Shown here: positions 25,417 to 34,683 of the stretch, piece by piece
Numbering within the stretch: position 1 is the stretch's first letter
How the letters are laid out: the number at the start of each line of letters is the position of its first letter
Made by a program: the position numbers and the translations under genes
From: Niebla homalea
Lineage: Eukaryota > Ascomycota > Lecanoromycetes > Lecanorales > Ramalinaceae
Assembly: GCA_019925105.1 (NCBI GenBank)
Contig: JAHGAU010000007.1
Coordinates: forward strand, 1 to 64,000
DNA length: 64,000 nt
Reading direction: 5' to 3'
The notes under the pieces: generated by a model
Told to the model about the DNA's origin: nothing
The model's input: the letters and a program-made list of their open reading frames with translations, nothing else
Database searches by the model: none

Positions 25417-26274
25417 GATCGCTCAAGTGACTCGATCCTATCGCGAGCTGCTGGCTTTGGTTTGTAGGACCGACGAGAAGCAGGCTTCGGATGCAGGAGA
25501 AGATGATGGGGACTGGAAATGCAGTAGGAGGACCTTCATTTTTAAAGGAGCTACAGCTTGCACCAGCTTCGTTGGCCACCTGTGGCCATGTCAAGCCAAC
25601 TCCGTCTTATCTGCCTTACCGTCATCACTGCTTCAGCTTTGGACCAACACGAGACTAAAATTATCCCCGTCATCGGATCACTCGAGCTTGAACTCTCGTG
25701 TACGACCGCTTCCGGACAGCACAAATGCACCACTCCGCTTCTTGCGAATACGTGGATGCATCTCAGATCCTTGCAGACGGATCATACGGCTGAAAAGTGG
25801 GTCTATCTCAAACACGTGAGCTTGACCGTATTCTGTCTGATCTTACCGAAGCATTGGTAGCATTTTGATTTGCACTAAGCAACGATATAGGGTCTTCATC
25901 TAGTCTTAATGCTTGCACCGGGGCTGCATGAGCTCACGTGTGAGTGGTTCGGAAATCTTGCCGCCTGCGCGTTCGCCGAATCGTGCATGAAACAATAAAT
26001 CATGCAAGGTACCACGAATAGATGCCTTGACGGCCAAGTCGAGCTACCCAGCGAGTAAACATTGACGCCATCAATTAATCTAGGTGCAAGACCATGCTCA
26101 AACCGAAAGCAGATGCTCGCGACGACTTCTTTCAGAAACGATCACGAGCTACGGAGATACATGGAAAGTCATAAGGTCAGCCAACAACGCAAGCTTTCCT
26201 CCAATACGAGCTGCTCACCATCTTCTATACTCAAAGATCCCCTATCTCGTACCCTGCCACTCAGTCAGCTTACA
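25417..26274. promoter_or_regulatory. Divergent promoter region, laccase/SnoaL-like gene
   Basis: This 858 bp separates the divergent starts of the laccase and the secreted SnoaL-like protein, so it should contain both promoters. One E-box palindrome, CACGTG, lies at 25935-25940. A frame that is open upstream of the SnoaL-like start (from 26062) is more likely 5' leader. Confidence 0.55.
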
Positions 26275-27001
26275 ATGCGTTTCAGCCTCACCCTCGCCGG
26301 GCTCACCACCCTGCTCTCAGCGGCCTCCACTGCCCACACAGCCCTCACTCCTCGGCAGGCCCCGACCCAACAATGCTCCAGCACCAACAGCATCTCCAAC
26401 ACCACCACCACCACCACCACCAACACCACCACCCCAGTCGCCCTCAACGCCCTCCTCACCAGCTTCCTCACCTTCTCCCCCTCTGACCCCCTGCCCCAGG
26501 ACAACCACATCCAAATCCGGGAGACCTCGATGCTCTACCCAATCATCATCGACGGCAAAGACTTCTCCAAGCTCGGGCTCCTCTTCGCCGACGACGTCGT
26601 CGCCAACCTGTCGGAGGGTCCCGTCATCCACGGGCTCGACGGCTTGACGGCCGCGCTGCAGGCCAGCGTCGCCAACGTGGACAGCCATCACAACCTGGGC
26701 ACGCAGCTGATCGACTACACCGGCGGCTGCGCCGCCGACACGGTGACGTATTTCCACGCCAGCCTGATCGGCAAGGGGGATGATGCGCACGGGCGGATCG
26801 GGTACGCGCTGGGCCAGTACCAGGACCAGTGGGTCAAGGGGTCGATGGGGTGGAAGATTGCGGTGAGGAATCTGGTGAATATGGTACGTTTTGCCCCCCC
26901 CAACCCCCTTCGACCTGCACTGTTTTCGAATGGTGATGGGCTATGATGAACTATCTTTCCAGTCTCCGTTCATTGGCAATGCGTCCATCGTGACTGGATA
27001 G
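26275..27001 (+). CDS. Secreted SnoaL/NTF2-like protein
   Basis: Exons 26275-26883 and 26963-27001 are joined by a 79 bp intron (GTACGT to TTCCAG), giving 215 residues. I chose the ATG at 26275 because it starts a clean signal peptide (MRFSLTLAGL, then a hydrophobic stretch to Ala-His-Thr). An in-frame ATG 71 codons upstream would bury it. After a Thr/Asn-rich linker (about residues 38-55) comes a single alpha+beta-barrel-type domain typical of the SnoaL/NTF2-like superfamily, which includes polyketide cyclases and scytalone dehydratase. Family membership is judged from pattern and the reaction is unknown. The position beside laccase and monooxygenase genes suggests a cyclase or dehydratase acting on an exported intermediate. 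Confidence 0.8.
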
Positions 27002-27477
27002 GCGGTAGCGGCACTGTTCTGTGATGGCTCCAGAAGATGGTCGACATCGCTGCTCTCTTTCGGCTTTAGAGGTTGATTCGGTTTTTGATGCAGTCATGGG
27101 GCTGTTAATTTTTTCGGTGATATACTGGGAAGAAGCTTTGATGCGATGAGTAGGATAGATGTGAACAATGAGTATGTGTGGTATTGGGTAGACCGGAATA
27201 AAATTTTGCCCTCCCAGAATGAAACCTCTCTTTCATCAGACTACTCCTGACCTTCTTCTCGTAAGGCCGATAAGCGGCGACAGCATGGACGAGAAACCCA
27301 GAGGGACGTAGAAAATGCGATGAGCAGATTTGAAGAATCCTAAAAAGTCGACACAGTCTATTATCGCCAAGTTTATACCTGGAGCCCTGTAAGCTCCCAA
27401 AGGCCTCGCCAGTCTACGCTCGCCATTAACATGTCCGATGTGAACGAGTTGTAAAGCCAAATACCAATCCATCAATA
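27002..27477. other. Convergent 3' intergenic region
   Basis: This 476 bp lies between the 3' ends of the SnoaL-like and monooxygenase genes. I see nothing beyond presumed transcription ends. Confidence 0.5.
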
Positions 27478-29320
27478 TCAAAGGCCCCTCCCCATACCAC
27501 CAACCGCAAGCTGCCACGTCAACCCGACCACCATCATCCCCAGCCCTGCAGCGCCCATCTTCAACCATTTCCCATCCACCTGTGTCTCCTCCACCCTCCT
27601 CCTCCACTTCTCCACGCCCCGCTTTTGCACCTGCTCCGCTCCTGGTCCCTCAACATCATAGTCGCCCCAGTCAAGGAAGCAGATTCGCTTCTGATAGTCG
27701 ACCGCGGACCCGGACCAATTATTGATGACCTTGCCATTCTCGTCCTTGAACCATGAGGTGCATGCCGGGTTGGCGTAGGTGGATTTACCGAGCGTGTCCT
27801 GCAAGGCCTTATTGTAGGATTCCGTGACGTCGAACTTGGGCATGATAGTGACGCCTTTGCGGTTGCCCTCGCCTTTATGTACAGGCTTCTTGGAGGTCAG
27901 GACGGCAGACATGAGGCGTTGGATGTACATGCTCTGCGCCTCGATCTGGAGGATCTCGCTGTTGTATGCCAAGTTCGTGTTCGGGCCGTAGAGCATCGCA
28001 AAGTTGGGCAAGGCGGGGACGGTCATGCCCAGGTGGGCAAACGCGCCTTTGGACCAGATTGAGGAGAGGGTGGCCGAGTTCAACCCCAGAATGCGGATTG
28101 GCTGAAGGAACTCGTTGGCGCGGAAACCTGTGGCGAGGATCAACAGGTCTAGAGGGTGGTGGGTGCCGTCCTGCATCATCACACCGGTAGGGGTAATCTC
28201 GCTGATGGCGCCGGTTTCGAGATGCACACTGGGACGCGTGAAGGCAGGGTAGAGGTCATCGGACACGATGATTCGTTTGCAGCTGAAGGGGTAGTTGGGA
28301 GAGAGCTTGCTCCGCAACTCCGCATTTTCAGCGCCGGCCAGCTGCGAGAGCAGATGGCCCCGGGACATGTTCGTGATCTTCTCGTGTTTGCCGCCCTTGG
28401 GGTCGAAGCTGGCTTCAAAGGCGGCTTCACGGAAGTCCATGAGGCTGGCACGGTAGCGGCGGCGGGCGAGGGGCAGGTACTTGTACATGGCTTGGCGGGT
28501 TTGGGAGATGGGTTGGTCATGGCGTGGCAAAACGTAGGTGGGTGTTCGCTGGAAGACTTGGAGCTGACGGCAGTGTTTGGCTACTTCAGGAATGATTTGA
28601 GCGGCTGTGGCACCCGTGCCTATGATTCCAGCTCTTGCATTCCGGAGGTCGTAGTCCCAGTCCCAACGGGCGGAGTGCATGACCTTGCCCTCGAATGTGT
28701 CCAGACCCTTGATGTCTGGGTACCTGGGCCTGCTCAGTTGACCCACGGCGGAGATGAGGAAGTCGGTGGTGGCGCCATAGACCTCAGCGACTTCTCGTTC
28801 GACACCCCCAAGCCGTTTGACGAGGACCTGCCATTTGTTGCTTCGTTCATCCCAGCGAGCCTCTTCCACTTGAGAATTGAATCTGATGTGCCTGTACAGT
28901 CCCCACTTGTGGGCCACCCCTATCACGTAATCTCTGATCTCTTCCTGGCCGGGATATTCGCAGCTCCAGCTGGGGTTCGGTTCAAAGGAGTAGGAATAAA
29001 GATGGCTGAGGACTGCAAATCGTCAGCACGAGTCCGTCACGGTGACAAGATCAGACCAACCATCGCAGCAGCATCCGGGGAAGACGTTGTCATTCCAAGT
29101 GCCTCCCACCTGGTTTCCTTTCTCTAGGATGATGAAGTCACGGTTGCCTGATTTGATTGTATCGATGGCGCAGCATAGACCTGGACAGACATCAGCGTTG
29201 CCAAAGGGGAGAATTGAAGGATCACCCACCTGCTAGGCCAGCACCTATGATAATCACGCTAGGGGAGTTGTTGTTTCGCCCATACGGCGCCCTCTGAGGG
29301 CAAGGCTTCTCATCGAACAT
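27478..29320 (-). CDS. FAD-dependent Baeyer-Villiger-type monooxygenase
   Basis: Three exons, 29320-29230, 29180-29061 and 29012-27478, join across 48-49 bp introns to give 581 residues. The FAD-binding motif GAGLAG is at residues 26-31 and is itself split by the first intron. GGTWNDNVFPG follows, then the Baeyer-Villiger signature FxGxxxHxxxWD (FEGKVMHSARWD), a second Rossmann motif GTGATA for NADPH, and the ATGF motif. A C-terminal hydrophobic segment (about residues 555-576) could anchor the protein to a membrane. The family inserts oxygen next to a ketone or hydroxylates aromatics. In fungal naphthopyrone and bisnaphthoquinone pathways related enzymes modify PKS products. It is not a standard DHN-melanin gene, so its presence suggests an additional product branch. 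Confidence 0.9.
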
Positions 29321-30257
29321 TGTATAAGAGGGTGAGAGGAGAATTTGGGAATATCAAGCAAGGATCAGCCGCACAGCGAGTATGGATGGACGATGTTTTT
29401 GGACACAAGCAGATCTCAGACCAATTTTTGGGGCATGCATTGGGGAGCAACACCACTTTATTTGTCATGGTCATGATGTCCATGACAAATAAAGCCCGGA
29501 GACTGTGGCATAGAAACGGCCACGGCTTGGAATTTAACAAGCCTTCCCATGCTCGTCACTACATTTTGAGCCGTATCAGTCACAGCAGTATGCGGTAGTC
29601 TGAATTTGGCCATCAGCAATGAACTGATTTTGCTGAGATCTGCCACGCACTCGAAATCCCTAGAAACATGAGATTTTGCGGTGGTGGGTCCATCTGACGG
29701 TGACACAACCCGGTCTCGTTCATACATTGACAGGTACTATCGTCGCTCAGAGAACATCGGAGTCGATAGTTCATGAACGCGAGCGCCGAGCTCATCAGTC
29801 CAATGGTCCGCGAGAGCGATTGGATCCCAACATGACTTGCATGAGAAGATTGGGAGATATATGACCCGAGTGAAGGCACGGGAGGATTCTCATGCAAGAT
29901 TCGGTCATATGAAATTTCACGAAGGAACAAGTCCGAGAAGCCGTTGGGTAATCGGTAGCAGACTAAAAGCCGTCTGTGTCGATCATCTCAAGGACGCGGT
30001 CAAAGCGACTCGACTCACAGACATGAAGCCATGTCCCGCGAGCATCCGCTCGCTTAGAATCACGATTGACATCAAAATAGGAAATGAAATGAAAATGAAA
30101 ATAAAGGGAAAGGAGAATTGAGCCGGCAGCGGGAAATCAGTTTGACCGAGTTGCAATCTCACGTGATATGATTTGCGATTTCCCACCTCAGCTTTTCAAC
30201 ATCGCTCCTCAATCTACCAAGTAAATAGTAGACTATGCTATTGTCTAGATCTTCAAT
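29321..30257. other. Intergenic region, monooxygenase to scytalone dehydratase
   Basis: About 940 bp contains the monooxygenase promoter and the scytalone dehydratase 3' region. Only short overlapping frames of unrelated composition are present. A CACGTG lies near 30161, and an A/G-rich stretch (GAAATGAAATGAAAATGAAAAT) is at about 30080-30115. Confidence 0.5.
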
Positions 30258-31099
30258 TCATTCGCCATTGAAAAGCTCTTGGCTGTTTGCCTGCTCGTGA
30301 TAGGCATCCTTGTGCTCGTCACCGTAGCCCTTGAAGATCTTGTCGAATTCAAATTCATTCCACCTCACGCGTGGTCTCAAGCCCGCAAACTTCCAGACCT
30401 TGCCGCGTCCATCATTCATGTCAATCTTGCGGTACAAGTGTTTGATGGTCGCGTGACCGTGCCCCTTGTTCTCCACCGTCTGCTTGTCTGGTCCCGTATA
30501 GCGTTGATGTGCCGCCCGTAACTGATGGTGACCGACGACGAATTCATCGTTGACCTTTTCCCATTTGGAGGCCCCAATGTGATGTTGAGTATGCACCAGG
30601 GGATCGCCCACAAAGCCGATGTGAGACATGATGCCCAGGAATTCTGCCGCCTTCATGGCGGGCCAGTGATGGCCATTGACTTCGCTGTAATCAACCTTTG
30701 ATAGCAACGGGTTGTTAGATTCTTGGTCCTTTTGCTTTGCCATCGCAAGAGATCACGCACATTCAGCTCAGGGGCTAGGATCTTCTCCAACCGTTTCCAG
30801 TCTTTGTCATCATAGCTATCACCCCACTCAAAGGAGAGTTCGGAGAGGTCAAGGTAATCTGGCAACCATTAGACGACCCATGGTTCGATGCGCGAGTCTT
30901 CACCTTCGAAGCTGATCCTGGAGGATGTTTTGGGGGACTCTTGAGACTCGTCAACCTTTTGCTGAGGCGCTTGCTCATTGAGAGCCTCCTGAATGGGGTG
31001 AATGGTTTCTGCCACAACTGGCTCCGTTGGCAGAGGGGCTACGAGGTCGGTCATTTGCTTGAGATCAGCGGGAACTGATGAGCTTGCGACGGCAGCCAT
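30258..31099 (-). CDS. Scytalone dehydratase with extended N-terminus
   Basis: Three exons, 31099-30904, 30858-30761 and 30695-30258, give 243 residues. The first intron (45 bp, GTGAAG to GCCAG, with a CTAAT branch-like site) is needed to skip an in-frame TAA at 30869-30871, and restores SFEDYLDL in front of the core. The second (65 bp) has CTAAC. The core keeps EWGDSYD, VDYSEV, QHHIGA, AHQRY and WKFAGLRP, matching the substrate-binding Tyr, Asp and His positions of scytalone dehydratases. The enzyme removes water from scytalone and vermelone in DHN-melanin synthesis. Two oddities: about 66 extra N-terminal residues, polar and probably disordered, and an Ile where the family's active-site Asn is expected (HATIKHLY). 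It is divergent from the reductase gene. Confidence 0.92.
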
Positions 31100-31789
31100 G
31101 GTGATTTCCTGTGAGTTTGAGAAAGGTGCGTTGGGATTTTCGGATTTCAAAGGGCGTATCAATCTTTATGTGACATACGTAGCTCTTCGGAAAAGAGGGG
31201 TCGTGCGTGTATCACATCCGCGTTTCACGCCACAAATGACATCCACAGCCAGGGAGTCCCCGGTGTTGGATTCCTGTTGCCGAATCAATACCCTGTTCCG
31301 GGTTTCCTGCTTGAATGTCCAGACCGCCAGCCTGTTATTTCACTCGAAAGAAGATTTAGCACATTCGGCCATCGAGCTTTGCGGCCACTTGTTTTACATG
31401 ACTGAAAATCATTCGCTCCACCATTCCTGTCCCCCTTGTCCGGTACGACTGGCCGAGCCTAGCACTTTCCGGAAATTACATCACCATCAACCGACTCCTC
31501 GGGACAAGCAACGTGGCCCTCCTGTGTATCATGAGATAGCTTACGCGGCCATGGCAGCTCCCTCCCGAGGGGGAAAAGCAAACAAGATCACGCCGTCATC
31601 GCCACCGAGATTACTACAAAGTGACAATGTGCTGCCTTAGCATCTGAATCTGAGATCCCAGATCCCCTCAAGTATCGTCCACGTGTCCTTCCTACAAAGT
31701 CCATTTTGCAGTATCTCAGATTACTCACATCTCAAACTACGTTGCAATCTCCGTAGATCGCAACCTAGAATCCAGATCTCATCATCAAC
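31100..31789. promoter_or_regulatory. Divergent promoter region, dehydratase/reductase
   Basis: This 690 bp separates the starts of scytalone dehydratase and the naphthol reductase and should drive both. It contains one CACGTG (31680-31685), about 105 bp before the reductase start. I cannot support an AflR-type TCG(N5)CGA site here. Confidence 0.55.
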
Positions 31790-32955
31790 ATGAACGGGCA
31801 GAGCCAATACGCAGAACCAGCTGCTTACGAGCAAAAAGCGGAGGCGCCTCCACCAATGAATAGTAACACGAACCATGGCTTTACAAACGGACCACTTTTC
31901 CCCGCCGATGACACGACTGCGCAGGCCAACAGCATCGGTAGTCCGCTCTCAAACGGCCTTGCGGCGAGCAATGAGACGAATGGCTCCATCCCTGCAGCAG
32001 CAAATGGTACCACTGAATATACAAACGGGGCAATGAACGGGATGGGCACCTCTGTGAACAATAAGACCATCCCGGACATGGCCACCGAGGCCACCACCAC
32101 GATCCCCCACCCTTTCCCCACCCTCGCCGGCAAAGTCGCACTCGTGACGGGCGCCTCCCGCGGCATCGGCGCGGGCATCGCCCTCGAACTCGGCTCCCGC
32201 GGCGCCGCCGTGGTGGTGAACTACCACAGGGGCCTCCCCGCCGCGCAACGGATCGTCCACCTGATCCAAGCGATGGGCTCCCACGCCGTGGCCATCCAAG
32301 CGGACGTCTCGCGCGTGCCCGAGATCACGCGCCTGTTCGAGGAGGCCAAGGCGCAGCTGGGCCGGCTCGACATCGTGTGCTCCAACAGCGGGATGGAGAG
32401 CTTCGACCGGACGGAGGACCTGACGGAGGCGCGCTTCGACCTCGTCTTCGGCCTGAACTTCCGGGCGCAGTTCTTCGTCGGCCAGCACGCCTATCGCTAC
32501 CTCGAGGAGGGGGGTCGGCTGATCCTGATGAGCTCCATCGCGGCGGGGCTGATCGGCGTCGGCGACCATGCGCTCTACTCGAGCAGCAAGATGGCGATCA
32601 ATGGGGTCACCAAGAGTTTCGCCAAGGACTTTGGACATCGCGGCATCACGGTCAATGCGATTGCGCCCGGTGGGGTGAAGAGTGACATGTTCACGCAGGT
32701 GGCGTGGAAGTATATCCCCGGTGCGACGGGGGAGTGGCCGGCCGAGAACATAGAAAGGGAGATGGCGATGGCGTGTCCGCTGGGGAGGTGTGCGGTGCCA
32801 AAGGATATCGCCAGGGTGGTGGCATTTCTGTCAAGTGAGGATGCTGGTTGGGTGACTGGTGAGTCTTGCTGCATTGCTGCTGTTCTTTCCAATGTGTGGA
32901 GCTGATTCCGGTGACAGGTCAGATCATCACCATCTCGGGGGGCTCAGGTCAATGA
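31790..32955 (+). CDS. Tetra/trihydroxynaphthalene reductase-type SDR
   Basis: Exons 31790-32858 and 32918-32955 join across a 59 bp intron (GTGAGT to GACAG, phase 1), giving 368 residues and ending GQIITISGGSGQ. The short-chain dehydrogenase core starts near residue 110, with the NADP-binding VTGASRGIG (about 116-124), CSNSG, the catalytic YSSSK (about 263-267) and the NAIAPGGVKSDM segment typical of hydroxynaphthalene reductases. These reduce 1,3,6,8-tetra- or 1,3,8-trihydroxynaphthalene with NADPH. The specificity cannot be settled by eye. About 110 residues before the core are Asn/Thr/Ser/Pro/Gly-rich and absent from typical enzymes of 265-285 residues. The 3' region up to the regulator gene is only 174 bp. 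Confidence 0.92.
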
Positions 32956-33129
32956 GGGGGCAATAGTATTCAGAGCGGGAGTTTATGTAGTTCAGCTTCA
33001 CTTATCATAATGTCATTGCTGGGTTGACCGAAATTCCCCTAATCTACTACTTACATCTCTATGCTCTAACACATCGGGTTCTGTAGATAGCCAATTGCCT
33101 TCATCTTCCACATTAGAAACACTTCCCCT

Positions 33130-34683
33130 TCATGATCGTGTCGTGTCGCTCTTGCAAGCCTTCAGGTACTGAACGATGTAGTGTAGGTTTTTATAAAAGT
33201 ACTGGGTCAAAGCCCGGTAGAGTCCCGCCTCATCCTCATTGTTGCCTGACCCTGGGCCTGCAGTTCCATTGGCAACGCCATTCGTCATCACAGGACTACT
33301 ACAGAAACGCTCCTGGTAAGCCCCCAGCGCAGCCTCCATCCTCTTCAGATCGAGCAACAAGATCTCAATCTCCAGGTACCGGCCATCCTCCCCCGTGACA
33401 GTGTAAGCACCAAAGGCCAGCTGCGCCGACGGTTGAATCTTCAACCTCCCGCCACCACCACCACCACCACCACAACCGTTCTTGACTACGCCGTCCCTAC
33501 CATCCGCACCAACACCATCGCTTCCACTGCCGGTGTTGTTGTCGCCATTGCCGAACCGCATCAGACAGGCAGCACGGTATAGGCTCATGACCTTGCCAAA
33601 GACGCTGCCGATAAGCATGATGGCGATGGATTTGCCCGATCGCGACACGCACTTGGTGCAGCCCAGCATGCGCGAGCATCGGTCGATGGCCTCCTTGTTG
33701 ATGGTCAGAATGGAGTCAAACGGGGGGCCGGCGTGGGTGTCGTCTGCCGAGGAGAGCAACCAGGAATGGTTGTGGAGTGTCTGCAGGGTGGAGAGACAGG
33801 CGGCGAAGCAGTCGCATTCTGTGGGCAGGCTACTCGGTGCTGGGTTCTGGTGGGGAAGCTGAGTTGGTTCTGTAGGGGTGGGTGGCGGAGCGAGCGGGGG
33901 ATGTATCTGGGGCAGTGACGAGGGCTGCGTCGGTTGACTTGCGTGGTTGTTATTGTGGTATCCGCTGGGTACCATATCCAACGGGCTTGGGTGCATAGGG
34001 TGATGGTTGGTCATCTGCTCAAAGGGGCTGCCGCCCATGCTGTTGCGTGGATTGTGTGAGCCGTTCACCATTGGCTCATTCAACTCCAGTCCACGCGATG
34101 ACAGGGGTGGTGTGGTCTCGATGAAGTTGAGGAAATCCTCAGGCAGCGACAAGGGCACGAAGGATTCCCAGGGGCCACAAGGGTCCGGAGAGTTGGGGGT
34201 AGGCAATTGATGCCCATCACCCATCAGACTGTCGCCATCAGGAGCATGGGAAAGTGTCATGTTGGCTTGATGCATCATGGGGTGCATCCCACTCTGTGTG
34301 TGCATATGTGACTTGGGATCCTCCATTGCGAATCTTGATTGGTGCTCGGTTGCCATGGAAGATGCAGGGATCTGCGGTGGGGTGCCACTTGCAACGGTCG
34401 ACGCGTTATTGTTCTTCGGTTGTTGCTCGTTCTGCTGTGAAGCACTCGAAGACGGCTGGGGGACATTCGAAATCGGCTCATTGTTGCCGTTTCGACGTCT
34501 TTTCCCTGATCTGGACGACGGACCATAATAGCAGGGATATCCGGTGATCAGGCACCGCGCGCAGAGCGGTCTCTGCTTGCTGCATTTCACCTTTGCCACC
34601 AAACAACTGTCGCAAGACTCTCTGAGCTTGACAGGTTTCGCTGGCGGAGGTTTCTGCGAACGTTGCTGCAATTGCTCAGGCAT
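33130..34683 (-). CDS. AflR-like Zn2Cys6 transcription factor
   Basis: One uninterrupted exon encodes 517 residues. An N-terminal Zn2Cys6 cluster, C-x2-C-x6-C-x6-C-x2-C-x6-C (about residues 24-51, beginning CDSCLVAKVKC), is followed by a basic RSGKRRR tail. Long Gln/Asn/Pro/Ser-rich linkers follow, with a poly-Gly run near residue 410. The C-terminal part, with clustered Cys residues (ECDCFAACLSTLQTLHNH and CTKC), resembles the AflR-type regulatory domain of polyketide cluster activators. Such proteins usually activate the genes beside them. It is divergent from the PKS across a 2.3 kb region. It differs from the Cmr1-type melanin regulators, which pair C2H2 and Zn2Cys6 fingers. Confidence 0.88.
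   Translation of the reverse strand: MPEQLQQRSQKPPPAKPVKLRESCDSCLVAKVKCSKQRPLCARCLITGYPCYYGPSSRSGKRRRNGNNEPISNVPQPSSSASQQNEQQPKNNNASTVASGTPPQIPASSMATEHQSRFAMEDPKSHMHTQSGMHPMMHQANMTLSHAPDGDSLMGDGHQLPTPNSPDPCGPWESFVPLSLPEDFLNFIETTPPLSSRGLELNEPMVNGSHNPRNSMGGSPFEQMTNHHPMHPSPLDMVPSGYHNNNHASQPTQPSSLPQIHPPLAPPPTPTEPTQLPHQNPAPSSLPTECDCFAACLSTLQTLHNHSWLLSSADDTHAGPPFDSILTINKEAIDRCSRMLGCTKCVSRSGKSIAIMLIGSVFGKVMSLYRAACLMRFGNGDNNTGSGSDGVGADGRDGVVKNGCGGGGGGGGRLKIQPSAQLAFGAYTVTGEDGRYLEIEILLLDLKRMEAALGAYQERFCSSPVMTNGVANGTAGPGSGNNEDEAGLYRALTQYFYKNLHYIVQYLKACKSDTTRS

Noticed and set aside
28156..29127. 323-codon plus-strand frame opposite the monooxygenase
   Set aside because: It is the complement of a well-supported FAD enzyme and carries no motif of its own.
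30869..30871. In-frame TAA in scytalone dehydratase, first read as a disabling stop
   Set aside because: A 45 bp intron with a GTGAAG donor, a CTAAT branch-like site and a CAG acceptor removes it and restores the conserved SFEDYLDL segment.
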